Assembly (NCBI GenBank): GCA_002713145.1
Contig: PAVS01000003.1
Span: 65,707-129,706, forward strand
Origin: Halobacteriovoraceae bacterium
Lineage (GTDB): Bacteria > Bdellovibrionota > Bacteriovoracia > Bacteriovoracales > Bacteriovoracaceae
Reading direction: 5' to 3'
Length of the DNA stretch: 64,000 bases
Within the stretch, counting starts at the first letter, position 1. Every line of letters begins with the position of its first letter. Below, piece by piece: positions 9,958 through 18,379 of this stretch. A model generated the notes under the pieces. That model saw nothing but the letters and a program-made list of their open reading frames with translations, had not been told where the DNA came from and made no database searches. The position numbers were made by a program, and so were the translations under genes.

Positions 9958-9976
9958 TGACCAACAGAAGTGGTCA
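9958..9976 (-). terminator. Weak stem-loop overlapping the stop of the 803-residue gene
   Basis: TGACCA and TGGTCA form a 6-bp stem with a 7-nt loop that includes the TGA stop, followed by an AT-rich, only partly T-rich tail. It could be a weak terminator or 3' end stabiliser. Confidence 0.35.
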
Positions 9977-12385
9977 GAAACTAAAAGGAGTGGCCCCATT
10001 TGCGGGCCCTGTAGTTGAGTCAGTTGTAGAGGTATTACCAAAGCTTCCAAAAGCGGAAGTATTGTCGTTGGTGAGGTTGAGTGAGGGGTTAGTATTAGTT
10101 GAAAAACTAAAGCTATAGGGGTTACCTGGATTATTAAATTGGCTTCCTCCCATTCCAGCTTGAAAATTTGTCATACCATTAAAACCAGTTTGCGCCAGTT
10201 GGAATTGATAAGCATTGTATTGTTGATAGCGAAAAGCTCCACAAGCAGTTGTTGGATTGGCCTGACAAGCTTGCAGGGCTTCCATCTGATCCACCCGCTG
10301 TTGCTCTCGAGCTGCAATATACGAGTACACTTGCTCGCGAGTATCTTTGACCTGTCTACCTTGAAGATAAGTCGCAGTCAGAGTAGGAATATGTCCTACT
10401 AGAGTGGTTGCTGCACTGGTGGCACCAATAGCTAAACCACTTCTTCGACTTTCTCCTAGCGTATAACTTCGACTCATACGCATCGCTCGTGCACGTCTTT
10501 GAGCGGCGACTCGATTTTCTTCTCGCTCTCGAAGCTCACGATCATATTCTCTTCGATCTTCCCTTCGCGCTTCAAAAAATCGGCATGTGTTTTCAAGATA
10601 ATTTCTCGTCACACTTTCTTCTGTTCGATTACCGGCACATTCTCTGGCCATAAATTCATCACGGTCAGTTTGGAAAGTTTCTAAAGCATTTGATCCGGGT
10701 CTAAGTAGACTTTGTTCGACCCATTCCTGATCGATCCTAATTTGAATATTGTCAAGTTCATCACCTAAAGATAATAACTGCTGAGAGGGATCGACATTTA
10801 GATCTCGATCACATGCAAATTGTTTATTTTCAAGTAGATTCCTATCGTTCTCTTGATGGCACCCTTCTCTCTCTAGACTATTGAGGGTTAGTCCTTTTAG
10901 TGTTTTGAGTCTTTGAAAGGGCTGACCTTGATTATAAAAATCTAGTTTTCTTTTGGCATCTGCGACTGCACGTCTTTTCTCTTCGAGAGTTCCGCAAATA
11001 TTGAGGGCAGGATTATTTGGGTCTGGTGTTGAGATACATTCATCTACACTATTTAAACATTCTTGTTTTGCTAAAAGGGTAGGTCTGTCATAACACTCAC
11101 GAGCAGAATTTAATTTACCTAGGACTTGAGAAAAAGTTCTTTGTAGTCGGTCTGCATTAAGTCCACCCTGATCATCGGCGACATGTTCAGATATTCCTTT
11201 AGTGGTCAAGACATCTCGACCTTTATCAAACACCTTAATTTTGTTCTCATATTCAGAAATCATATTGTCGAGATTATTTTTCCAAATCTCTGAAACAACT
11301 CTATCTGTTGGGTCGACTTTAAGATTATCTAATGGTTCTTTAAAATGTCTTTGCATAAACTCAGACATCGACTGATAATTACTATCTAGATTCATATTGC
11401 TATAAGTAACATCAATTGGGTCGAGTACTTTATCAGCTTCAAATACTTCTCTCGTTCTTCTTTCTTTAAGTTCTGGAGATAAATTTTCTTGGTTAAAGCG
11501 AACGATTGCATTTCTCATTCGCTCCATGGGACGTTCAACGTTACCGCTCTGACCAAAGTTAAGCTCACGAAACTCAGAAGCCGTTAGTCCATCTCTTCTG
11601 TGACAGTCTTCAGTCGTGTCATTACCATCATCTTCTTCTGCTTCTGCTTCAGAATTTTGACCTATAAGTAAGTAATTTCTAAATCTACAATAGTCATCTT
11701 CAGGATCTTCATCTTGAAATTTTCTGGAATTATGATCAGCAATAAAAAAGCCTCGTAATGTTTCTAAAAAATCATCATTAGCTTGATCATTAAAGATATT
11801 GTTTTTGAGATATGAGCATAACTCTCCGTCTGAATCTACTTGAGTGTTGCAGATTTCCCGAATCTGTATTTTAAAATCGCCTTCCGATATATTTTCAGTG
11901 ATATAAGTTCTGTATTTACTTAAAAAACTAACCTCATCAGTACTATCTACACCCCCAGCTTCTACAGGTCGAGTAACTGGTACCATGGCTTTTTCGAGCA
12001 TCTCTGCTTTGGTTAAATTTCGCTCTAGTACATTAATATACTCAGTCGCTTGATCAATATTTGTTTCATTTAATGCAGTTATAGAATTATAACTACCAGT
12101 GATAGTATTTGATATGGCTTTTAAACCTTGAGCTAGGATTAATTCTGCTAAGGCTTTATTATAATCGTTTTCTATATTGCCATAATATTGAAGAGTGAAG
12201 TTATTATTACCACCTCTTTGGCAAAAGCCACCCTCAGAACCTTCCGGGCACTCTTCTAAGGTACTCATCTGAATTTTATACTCGAGGGCCAAGAGATCTT
12301 TGCGAAGTTCATCACAAGTTGGCTCGGCGAAAGCACTCGCTCCCAATACGCTAAATATAAGTGTGAAAGTTATAAACTTTTGCAT
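9974..12385 (-). CDS. Secreted helical protein with Asn/Ser/Thr-rich tail, unknown function
   Basis: 803 residues from the ATG at 12385 (a GTG one codon earlier is the alternative). The signal peptide MQKFITFTLIFSVLGASAFA ends before EPTCDELRKDL. The body is strongly helical and charged, with probable coiled coils; around 600-640 it is very Arg/Glu-rich (RREDRREYDRELREREENR). A small hydrophobic Ala/Thr stretch near 660-680 may be a membrane or packing helix, and the last 100 residues are Gln/Asn/Gly/Ser/Thr-rich, ending NGATPFSF. It lies between dus and the giant lipoprotein gene. No family recognised; the composition resembles the other exported proteins of unknown function here. Confidence 0.75.
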   Translation of the reverse strand: MQKFITFTLIFSVLGASAFAEPTCDELRKDLLALEYKIQMSTLEECPEGSEGGFCQRGGNNNFTLQYYGNIENDYNKALAELILAQGLKAISNTITGSYNSITALNETNIDQATEYINVLERNLTKAEMLEKAMVPVTRPVEAGGVDSTDEVSFLSKYRTYITENISEGDFKIQIREICNTQVDSDGELCSYLKNNIFNDQANDDFLETLRGFFIADHNSRKFQDEDPEDDYCRFRNYLLIGQNSEAEAEEDDGNDTTEDCHRRDGLTASEFRELNFGQSGNVERPMERMRNAIVRFNQENLSPELKERRTREVFEADKVLDPIDVTYSNMNLDSNYQSMSEFMQRHFKEPLDNLKVDPTDRVVSEIWKNNLDNMISEYENKIKVFDKGRDVLTTKGISEHVADDQGGLNADRLQRTFSQVLGKLNSARECYDRPTLLAKQECLNSVDECISTPDPNNPALNICGTLEEKRRAVADAKRKLDFYNQGQPFQRLKTLKGLTLNSLEREGCHQENDRNLLENKQFACDRDLNVDPSQQLLSLGDELDNIQIRIDQEWVEQSLLRPGSNALETFQTDRDEFMARECAGNRTEESVTRNYLENTCRFFEARREDRREYDRELREREENRVAAQRRARAMRMSRSYTLGESRRSGLAIGATSAATTLVGHIPTLTATYLQGRQVKDTREQVYSYIAAREQQRVDQMEALQACQANPTTACGAFRYQQYNAYQFQLAQTGFNGMTNFQAGMGGSQFNNPGNPYSFSFSTNTNPSLNLTNDNTSAFGSFGNTSTTDSTTGPANGATPFSF

Positions 12386-12391
12386 CACTTA

Positions 12392-12397
12392 ATTATC
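12392..12397 (-). promoter_or_regulatory. -10 box placing a start at the ATG of the 803-residue gene
   Basis: GATAAT (5/6 to TATAAT) lies exactly 6 nt before the ATG at 12385, and there is no convincing Shine-Dalgarno. A start 7 nt after the -10 would give a leaderless mRNA. No good -35 is visible, so this is the weakest of five such sites in the window. Confidence 0.35.
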
Positions 12398-12454
12398 GGT
12401 TATGACAATGTTTTAGCTGAGTAAAAAAGGTGGTTTTTCCGCTAATTCAAGCAC

Positions 12455-13540
12455 TTAGCCATGACCACCGTTCATAAAGACTTCGTTATAGTTGATATAT
12501 TTTGGGCGATCTCCCAATCCCATAAAGAAGTTTTGACTGAGTTGCATCACCTCATCTAGATCTTTTGAAGCAAACATATTGGAGCGAAATTTAGCGGCAC
12601 TGGGAAAGCCGGCGGCAAACCATACAATAAGCTTTCTCATTTGAGTTAGTTGAATTCGAGGATTATCAAATGTCTCCAGCATATAATCATAAAGCCGCTC
12701 GCTGACTTCAAAATAATCACTGCCATCAAAAAGGGAGACTTGATCAGGAGTTTCATTAAAAGCTTCTAAAAATATAAACGGATTTCGCAGACATCCTCTG
12801 GCAATCATCAGGGCATCACATTTAGTTTGTTGTAATCTATTTTGGACTTGATAAGCTTGGTGTAGGTCACCGTTTCCAATGATGGGAAGAATTGAATTTT
12901 CTGCAATATTTTCAATATAATCCCAATCAGCAAATCCGGTGTATTGCTGGGTTCTTGTTCGACCGTGAATCGCCACCCATTCAATGCCTTCGTTATAAGC
13001 AATTTTTTCTATGACTTCAGCATTAAGGCTTTCAGCATCCCAACCAGTTCTAATTTTTATACTGAGAGGTATATTGATGGCCTTACGAATACCCGCAAAA
13101 AAAGGTCCTAGAAACTCAGGATCACGCATTAAGGCCGAGCCACCTCCTTTGGTGACAACTTTACGAACGGGGCAGCCCATATTGATATCTAAAAATTTTG
13201 GGTTATACCTTTGCGCCACTTCTGCTGCTTTGGCCATAGACTCGGTATCTTCACCGAATAATTGGATGCCCACATGCTCTTCACGTTCATCAAGTTCCAG
13301 CATGCTAAGGGTGCGATCATTACCATGGTTAATTCCATTAGCTGAAATAAGTTCACTGACAGTACCACCAGCTCCTAGGTCTTCCATGAGAAGTCTAAAG
13401 GGGGCATTGCAAATACCTGCCATAGGAGCAAGAAGAACTTTGGAAGCGAAGGAAACTTCTCCAAGTTGGATAGCTTCGCGCTTAGATTTTAGCGAGTCAA
13501 TCTTGGCCTGGAGCTTGGGTGAAAATTTCTTTTTTTGCAT
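12455..13540 (-). CDS. dus: tRNA-dihydrouridine synthase
   Basis: 361 residues, a full TIM-barrel flavoenzyme reducing uridine to dihydrouridine in tRNA with FMN and NADPH. Visible motifs: LAPMAGICNAPFR (FMN site), VGIQLFGED, DINMGCPVRKV (catalytic Cys), KIRTGWD, VAIHGRTRTQQYTG and GNGDLH, then MIARGCLRNPFIF. This order and wording match the DusB-like group. About 25 Lys-rich residues precede the core. It is divergent from ffh, and its promoter suggests a leaderless transcript. Confidence 0.93.
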   Translation of the reverse strand: MQKKKFSPKLQAKIDSLKSKREAIQLGEVSFASKVLLAPMAGICNAPFRLLMEDLGAGGTVSELISANGINHGNDRTLSMLELDEREEHVGIQLFGEDTESMAKAAEVAQRYNPKFLDINMGCPVRKVVTKGGGSALMRDPEFLGPFFAGIRKAINIPLSIKIRTGWDAESLNAEVIEKIAYNEGIEWVAIHGRTRTQQYTGFADWDYIENIAENSILPIIGNGDLHQAYQVQNRLQQTKCDALMIARGCLRNPFIFLEAFNETPDQVSLFDGSDYFEVSERLYDYMLETFDNPRIQLTQMRKLIVWFAAGFPSAAKFRSNMFASKDLDEVMQLSQNFFMGLGDRPKYINYNEVFMNGGHG

Positions 13541-13546
13541 GGAGAG

Positions 13547-13575
13547 TGGATACCGTAAATGACTTAATGTGTAAA
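13547..13575 (-). promoter_or_regulatory. dus promoter, probably leaderless
   Basis: On the minus strand TTTACA, a 17-nt spacer and TATCCA are followed by only six bases (CTCTCC) before the ATG at 13540. The expected transcription start is the A of the ATG. Nothing resembling a Shine-Dalgarno precedes the codon. Confidence 0.5.
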
Positions 13576-13578
13576 GAG

Positions 13579-13606
13579 TTGAAATTTTGATCTTCCCTGT
13601 TAATAT
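13579..13606 (+). promoter_or_regulatory. ffh promoter
   Basis: TTGAAA, 16 nt, TAATAT. It reads towards ffh and leaves a leader of about 28 nt containing AAGGA 6 nt before the ATG. It is divergent from the dus promoter. Confidence 0.5.
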
Positions 13607-13641
13607 AGATCGATTTTCTAGCTTAAAACTAAGGATACAAA

Positions 13642-15066
13642 ATGTTTGATAATTTGAGTGATAAATTTCATGACGCGTTTAAAAACGTGACCGGTCAAGG
13701 CAAAATCACTGAAGCTAATATCGAAGATACTCTCAAACAAGTCAGAACAGCACTTCTTGAAGCTGATGTTAACTTTAAAGTCGTGAAAGAATTCGTAGCC
13801 AAGGTTAAAGAACAGGCGATGGGTGAAAAGGTTATCCGCGGAGTAAATCCAGGTGAGCAGTTCACTAAAATCATGCATGATGAACTCACCAAACTCATGG
13901 GTGAGGAGCATGTAGAGCTTAAACTCTCGCGCCCCCTAAATCCGATCTTAATTGTAGGACTCAACGGTGCGGGGAAAACCACTTTTACTGGGAAACTTGC
14001 TCTCTATTTAAAAAGTAAAAAGAAAAAAGATATTTATCTTATTCCTGCAGATAACTTCAGGCCTGCGGCTAAAGATCAACTCATCGTTCATGCCAAGAAT
14101 ATGCAAATTGATTATTTTGATTCAGATCTATCCATGCTGCCAAAAGATATCGTCGCAGCTGGAATGGAAGAGGCCAAAAAGCTCGGCAAAGAAGTTGTCA
14201 TCGTCGATACCGCTGGACGTTTGCAAGTTGATGAAGAGTTGATGGGTCAGCTGGAAGACGTAAAAAATTCTCTTAAAGACCCAGAAGTACTTCTGGTGGC
14301 GGATGCCATGACGGGTCAGGAAGCAGTGAATGTGGCCAAAGTTTTCGATGAAAGAATTGGTCTCACTGGAGCTGTCCTCTCAAAGATGGACTCAGATGCC
14401 AGAGGTGGTGCTGCGCTTTCTATTCGTTATGTGACCAACGTACCTATAAAGTTCATCTCTGTTGGTGAAAAGATGAAAGAGCTTGAGCCATTTCATCCTG
14501 ATCGTTTGGCCAAGCGAATTCTAGACATGGGAGATGTGGTCTCTCTCGTTGAAAAAGCTCAAGAATCAATTGATGAAAAAGAAGCTGAACGAGTCATGAA
14601 GCGTCTTGAGAAAAAGAAATTCACTATCAATGATTTTATTTCTCAGATGGACCAGATTAATAAGCTTGGAAGCATGCAATCAATCCTAAAAATGATTCCA
14701 GGAATGGGAGGGATGCTCAGACAAGTAGGAGATCTTTCTCCTGCTGAAGATGAAATGAAGAAAATGAGAGTTATGATTAACTCGATGACCGAGAAAGAAA
14801 GAGAAAATCATAAGCTATTAAACCCTTCACGTATTGATCGTATTGCCAGAGGAAGTGGAACTACTGAGAAGGATGTACGTGAATTTATTAAAAAGTTTGA
14901 GCAAATGTCAGAGATGATGATCAATATGATGGGGATGATGAAGGGCGGAGCTATGCCTAATATACCAGGTATGCCTTCTATGCCAGGATTTAGACAAGGG
15001 CAAAAACAAGGTAAAAAGAAGAAGGGCGGCAAGAAGAAAAGCCAATTTGGCTCAAAGTTCTTCTAA
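13642..15066 (+). CDS. ffh: Signal recognition particle protein Ffh (SRP54)
   Basis: 474 residues. Ffh binds 4.5S RNA and signal sequences of nascent inner-membrane proteins and docks them to FtsY using GTP. The N domain is residues 1-95; the G domain has the P-loop GLNGAGKTT (about 106-114), the DNFRPAAKDQL motif, DTAGR and TKMD-equivalent SKMDSDARGG; the methionine-rich M domain fills the last 150 residues, with KMIPGMGGM, the RNA-binding SRIDRIARGSG and a Met/Gly-rich finger. A Lys/Gly-rich tail closes it. AAGGA 6 nt before the ATG supports the start. It heads the translation block that continues with rpsP. Confidence 0.97.
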   Translation: MFDNLSDKFHDAFKNVTGQGKITEANIEDTLKQVRTALLEADVNFKVVKEFVAKVKEQAMGEKVIRGVNPGEQFTKIMHDELTKLMGEEHVELKLSRPLNPILIVGLNGAGKTTFTGKLALYLKSKKKKDIYLIPADNFRPAAKDQLIVHAKNMQIDYFDSDLSMLPKDIVAAGMEEAKKLGKEVVIVDTAGRLQVDEELMGQLEDVKNSLKDPEVLLVADAMTGQEAVNVAKVFDERIGLTGAVLSKMDSDARGGAALSIRYVTNVPIKFISVGEKMKELEPFHPDRLAKRILDMGDVVSLVEKAQESIDEKEAERVMKRLEKKKFTINDFISQMDQINKLGSMQSILKMIPGMGGMLRQVGDLSPAEDEMKKMRVMINSMTEKERENHKLLNPSRIDRIARGSGTTEKDVREFIKKFEQMSEMMINMMGMMKGGAMPNIPGMPSMPGFRQGQKQGKKKKGGKKKSQFGSKFF

Positions 15067-15071
15067 GTTTA

Positions 15072-15100
15072 TTGACTTTAATGATGTAATGAATTAAAAA
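15072..15100 (+). promoter_or_regulatory. Possible rpsP promoter
   Basis: TTGACT, 17 nt, TAAAAA in the 77-nt gap between ffh and rpsP. The -35 is good and the -10 mediocre, so rpsP may be expressed both from here and by read-through from ffh. Confidence 0.35.
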
Positions 15101-15143
15101 TATTCGCTTAAATTAGATATTTTGAATCCCATAGGAGATATAG

Positions 15144-15386
15144 ATGGTTAAAATCAGATTACAACGTGGTGGTAGAACTCACCGTCCAATTTACACAATC
15201 GTTGCTGCTAATTCTAGAGACGCTAGAAATGGTAAGTTCTTAGAAAAATTAGGTCAGTACGATCCAAAAGGTGAAGAAAATCTTAAGGATATCAATACTG
15301 AAGGAATTAGAGCATGGGTTGATAAAGGTGCACTTCTTTCTGACACAGTAAATTCTTTACTTAAGAAGCACGGCGTAAAATTTTAA
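15144..15386 (+). CDS. rpsP: 30S ribosomal protein S16
   Basis: 80 residues, the normal bacterial length. The family start VKIRLQRGGRTHRPIYTIV is followed by AANSRDARNGKFLEKLGQYDP and a C-terminal W-D-K-G-A-L-LSDTV segment. S16 binds 16S rRNA early in 30S assembly. AGGAG lies 8-9 nt before the ATG. It opens the widely conserved rpsP-khpA-rimM-trmD-rplS order. Confidence 0.97.
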   Translation: MVKIRLQRGGRTHRPIYTIVAANSRDARNGKFLEKLGQYDPKGEENLKDINTEGIRAWVDKGALLSDTVNSLLKKHGVKF

Positions 15387-15461
15387 TAAAAAAAATTTTG
15401 CGATAATTATTTTCCTGTGTAAAATTAAAGAGATAGAAAAAATCTTAACAAAGCAGGTGTT

Positions 15462-15701
15462 ATGAGTGAATTAAGAGACTTAATCGAGTATGTAGGCAAA
15501 GCTTTAGTTGATATGCCAGATGAAGTAGAAGTGAATGAAATCGAAGGTGAGCAGACGACTGTGATTGAGCTTAAAGTAGACAAGTCAGACCTTGGAAAAG
15601 TTATCGGTAAACAAGGAAGAACTGCAAGAGCACTTAGAACCATTCTTAATGCGGCTTCTACTAAGTTAAGAAAACGCTCAGTTCTAGAAATCATCGAATA
15701 A
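15462..15701 (+). CDS. khpA: KH-domain RNA-binding protein KhpA
   Basis: 79 residues, a single type-II KH domain. The nucleic-acid-binding loop appears as [18 protein letters not shown] (G-x-x-G within IGKQGR), preceded by the [11 protein letters not shown] strand. KhpA-type proteins bind many RNAs and usually pair with KhpB/Jag; no Jag gene is in this window. Its position between rpsP and rimM is the usual one. Its 3' end is followed by an intrinsic terminator. Confidence 0.93.
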   Translation: MSELRDLIEYVGKALVDMPDEVEVNEIEGEQTTVIELKVDKSDLGKVIGKQGRTARALRTILNAASTKLRKRSVLEIIE

Positions 15702-15732
15702 AAATATATATAAAAATTTAAAGAGTGAAATA

Positions 15733-15769
15733 AACCAATGGAGCAGCAATGTAACATTGGTTTTTTTTT
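15733..15769 (+). terminator. Intrinsic terminator between khpA and rimM
   Basis: AACCAATG pairs with CATTGGTT around a 14-nt loop, followed by nine T. It would separate rpsP-khpA from rimM-trmD. No obvious promoter lies between it and rimM, so incomplete termination (attenuation) is likely. Confidence 0.7.
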
Positions 15770-15778
15770 GTGAAGAAA

Positions 15779-16306
15779 ATGACAAATAATAATTTAATTC
15801 ATTTAGGTATGTGTAATAAGCCCCATGGTATAAAAGGGGGCTTTCAATTTAAACTATTCAACACTGATAATAGTGTTCTCTCAAATAAATGCGAAGTGAC
15901 TTTAAGGCCTAGAGATAAAAAAAGTAATTTACCTGAGGATGGTAAAATTTATTCTATTAGGAATATACATTTTGGGAATAAAACGATATGCTATCTTGAA
16001 GGAATAGATGAGCGTAATCAAGTAGAGGAGTTACTTCCTTTTGATATCTTTTTTCCTCGAGAGCTTTTTCCTGAAGCAGCAGAAGATGAAATTTATGTTA
16101 CAGATTTAATCGGCTTAACTGTTGTCAATGAAGCAGAAGAGCATTTAGGGGAAGTGACCGCTCAATATGATAATGGAGTTCAAACTATTTTAAAGATGAG
16201 ATTAAAAAACAAAACCATTGAGCTTCCCTATGTTTCTGCTTTTTTTCCCAAGGTTGATCTTCAAAAAAAGATGATTGTTTTAATTGAACCAGAGGTGATG
16301 GATTGA
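15779..16306 (+). CDS. rimM: 16S rRNA processing/30S maturation factor RimM
   Basis: About 175 residues. The N-terminal RimM domain (LIHLGMCNKPHGIKGGFQFKLF) and a C-terminal PRC-barrel (YVTDLIGLTVVNEAEEHLGEV ... ELPYVSAFFPKVDL) are both present. RimM assists maturation of the 30S head through S19. The start is uncertain: an ATG at 15779 or a GTG at 15770 directly after the terminator's T-run; neither has a clear Shine-Dalgarno. Its stop overlaps the TTG start of trmD. Confidence 0.92.
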   Translation: MTNNNLIHLGMCNKPHGIKGGFQFKLFNTDNSVLSNKCEVTLRPRDKKSNLPEDGKIYSIRNIHFGNKTICYLEGIDERNQVEELLPFDIFFPRELFPEAAEDEIYVTDLIGLTVVNEAEEHLGEVTAQYDNGVQTILKMRLKNKTIELPYVSAFFPKVDLQKKMIVLIEPEVMD

Positions 16307-17052
16307 TCAGAAAAATTTGGATACTCACCATGTTTGAAGATTACTTTAAGTCTTTTGTAGAGTTTGGAGTCATCGGTTCGGCCATGAGAGGTGAACGGAG
16401 TCAAGATATCTTGTTTGAACTTATTCCTGTTTCTATACCTAAGTTTTGTGACAAAGGTTTTAAAGGTGTGGATGACTCTCCTTTTGGGGGAGGTACAGGA
16501 ATGGTTATGAGACCTGATGTACTTAAAAACGCGCTTGTAGAAGGAGTGGTTAAGGCAGGAGGCTATCATCAAGAAAACTTTATGGATGAACTTCATATCA
16601 TTGCACCTGGCCCTCGGGGAAAAACATGGGATCAGCCTCAAGCTAAAGAATTCGCTAAAACTTATTTAAGTTGTAATTCAACCAAAGATTTGGTTTTTAT
16701 ATGCGGACGCTATGAAGGAATTGATGAGCGCTTTTTACAACGCTATGTTCATCAACATATTTCGATTGGAAACTTTATACTAACAGGGGGGGAATTAGCT
16801 GTGATGACAATACTTGATTCATCTTTAAGATTCGCTCCAGAAGTCCTAGGGAACAAGCAGTCAGCGCTTAATGAATCTTTTTTTAATAACTCTCTCGAAC
16901 ATGCACTCTACACCAGGCCCAGAGTCTTTGAAGGCCTGGAAGTTCCTGATGCACTCAAAAGTGGTCACCACAAAAAAATTGCTGACTTTCAAAAGCAATC
17001 AGCAAAAGAACTCACGGAAAGTTTTAGAAAAGATTTAAAACAAGATGAATGA
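16303..17052 (+). CDS. trmD: tRNA (guanine37-N1)-methyltransferase TrmD
   Basis: 249 residues, a SPOUT knot enzyme making m1G37 with SAM. Motifs: IWILTMFEDYF start, DDSPFGGGTGMVMRPDVL, HIIAPGPRGKTWDQ, DLVFICGRYEGIDERF and the knot ISIGNFILTGGELAVM. The start is a TTG at 16303 overlapping the rimM stop; GAGGTG 6 nt upstream and alignment of the first residues with the family support it over any later ATG. The 3' end overlaps the first histidine kinase gene by 8 nt. Confidence 0.96.
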   Translation: MIRKIWILTMFEDYFKSFVEFGVIGSAMRGERSQDILFELIPVSIPKFCDKGFKGVDDSPFGGGTGMVMRPDVLKNALVEGVVKAGGYHQENFMDELHIIAPGPRGKTWDQPQAKEFAKTYLSCNSTKDLVFICGRYEGIDERFLQRYVHQHISIGNFILTGGELAVMTILDSSLRFAPEVLGNKQSALNESFFNNSLEHALYTRPRVFEGLEVPDALKSGHHKKIADFQKQSAKELTESFRKDLKQDE

Positions 17053-18379
17053 GCTAGAACTCACCGCCTATTTACGTGCCAAAAGACTCGATGTTACTTT
17101 TCGTGAATTATATACAGCGGCTTTTATGTCCGTTATGGCTGCGCTGTTTTTTTGTTTTTTACTCAAAGAAGATGTTGAACACTTTAAAATTTTAATTTGG
17201 ATCATTCTCATATTTAAAGCTGCAATTATAGAGTCTATAGTGACTCATCTCTATCGTAAGCAAAAATTGAAAGCCTCTCTAAAGCAATGGGAAGTTATTC
17301 ATAGCTTAAGCTCACTTTTTACTGCACTTTCTTGGGCCATTCTTAGTTTTGTAATGATAGGGGTGGATGTTGCTATTTTAAATTATGTTTATATCACTCT
17401 CGTTTTGGCCGTGGCTCTGGCAGGAGCCTTTGCCAATATTGCTTTTGAGAAAACAGCAATCCTCTATATTGTTATTGTGGTTGCATCGATTATGATCAGA
17501 ACTCTCATTGAGCAACAAGATTACTATATTTGGTATATTGCCCTTCAGACTCTTTTTGTATTTTACTGTGCTCGGATGCTAACGATTTTTAGTCGAACTT
17601 ATTATAAAGCAGAGCTATCTTCTGTGAGGTTAGAGAAACAACTCGCTCTTGAAAAACAACTCCAAGAAGAAAAATTAAAAAGCATACAATCAGCTAAACT
17701 TGCGAGCCTAGGTGAGATGGCCGCCGGTATTTCTCATGAGATAAATAACCCTCTCTCTCTTTTACGGGGACGGATAGACATGCTCAAAGATATGAGTGAA
17801 CAAATGGATTTAGAGAACAATCAAATTGATGAGTTTTTAAAATCAGCAATTAAATCCACTGACAGGATAAATAAAATTATTCAAAGTATGAAAAACCTCT
17901 CGCGCATGAAAGATGAAGTTGAGTATAGTGAATTTCAACTTATTGATGTTGTAGAAGATGTGAAAACTCTCGTGATTCATAGACTTAAACAATACCAGAT
18001 TGAATTAAAAATCGAAATGTCTGCTTTTAATGTAGTTGCCGATAAAAGTGAAATCTCTCAAGTTTTTCTCAATCTTATTAATAATGCCATTGATGCGATT
18101 GAATCCTTAGACCACCCTTTGTGGATCAAGGTCAAATCAGAAGAAAAAGACAATGAATATCTTGTTCATGTTATAGATTCTGGGAGTGGAATCCCTCAAG
18201 ATATTGCAGATAAATTATTTCTTCCTTTCTTTACTTCTAAAGATGTCGGTAAGGGGACCGGTCTAGGTTTATCGTTGTCAAAAAACTTAATGAATAGAAA
18301 TCAAGGTGAGCTCTACTATAATGATCAAGCTCAAAATACATGCTTCACGGTTGTTTTTCCTAAAAAGATGAAAGTATGA
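17045..18379 (+). CDS. Membrane sensor histidine kinase, paralogue 1 of 3
   Basis: 444 residues. About six hydrophobic segments lie between residues 25 and 190, with no extended periplasmic loop, so sensing is probably within or near the membrane. A short coiled coil leads to the phosphoacceptor box LGEMAAGISHEINNPLSLL with His231, then an HATPase_c domain: N box LINNAIDAIE, G1 DSGSGIP, and GKGTGLGLSLSK. It overlaps trmD by 8 nt and paralogue 2 by 4 nt, so it is cotranscribed with tRNA-modification genes. No response regulator is nearby. Confidence 0.92.
   Translation: MNELELTAYLRAKRLDVTFRELYTAAFMSVMAALFFCFLLKEDVEHFKILIWIILIFKAAIIESIVTHLYRKQKLKASLKQWEVIHSLSSLFTALSWAILSFVMIGVDVAILNYVYITLVLAVALAGAFANIAFEKTAILYIVIVVASIMIRTLIEQQDYYIWYIALQTLFVFYCARMLTIFSRTYYKAELSSVRLEKQLALEKQLQEEKLKSIQSAKLASLGEMAAGISHEINNPLSLLRGRIDMLKDMSEQMDLENNQIDEFLKSAIKSTDRINKIIQSMKNLSRMKDEVEYSEFQLIDVVEDVKTLVIHRLKQYQIELKIEMSAFNVVADKSEISQVFLNLINNAIDAIESLDHPLWIKVKSEEKDNEYLVHVIDSGSGIPQDIADKLFLPFFTSKDVGKGTGLGLSLSKNLMNRNQGELYYNDQAQNTCFTVVFPKKMKV

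Noticed and set aside
13011..13562. 183-codon open frame on the plus strand opposite dus
   Set aside because: It is antisense to a well-conserved gene, has no family resemblance, and ends inside the dus promoter region.
15425..15757. 110-codon minus-strand frame opposite khpA
   Set aside because: Antisense to a conserved gene and through a terminator; no independent support.
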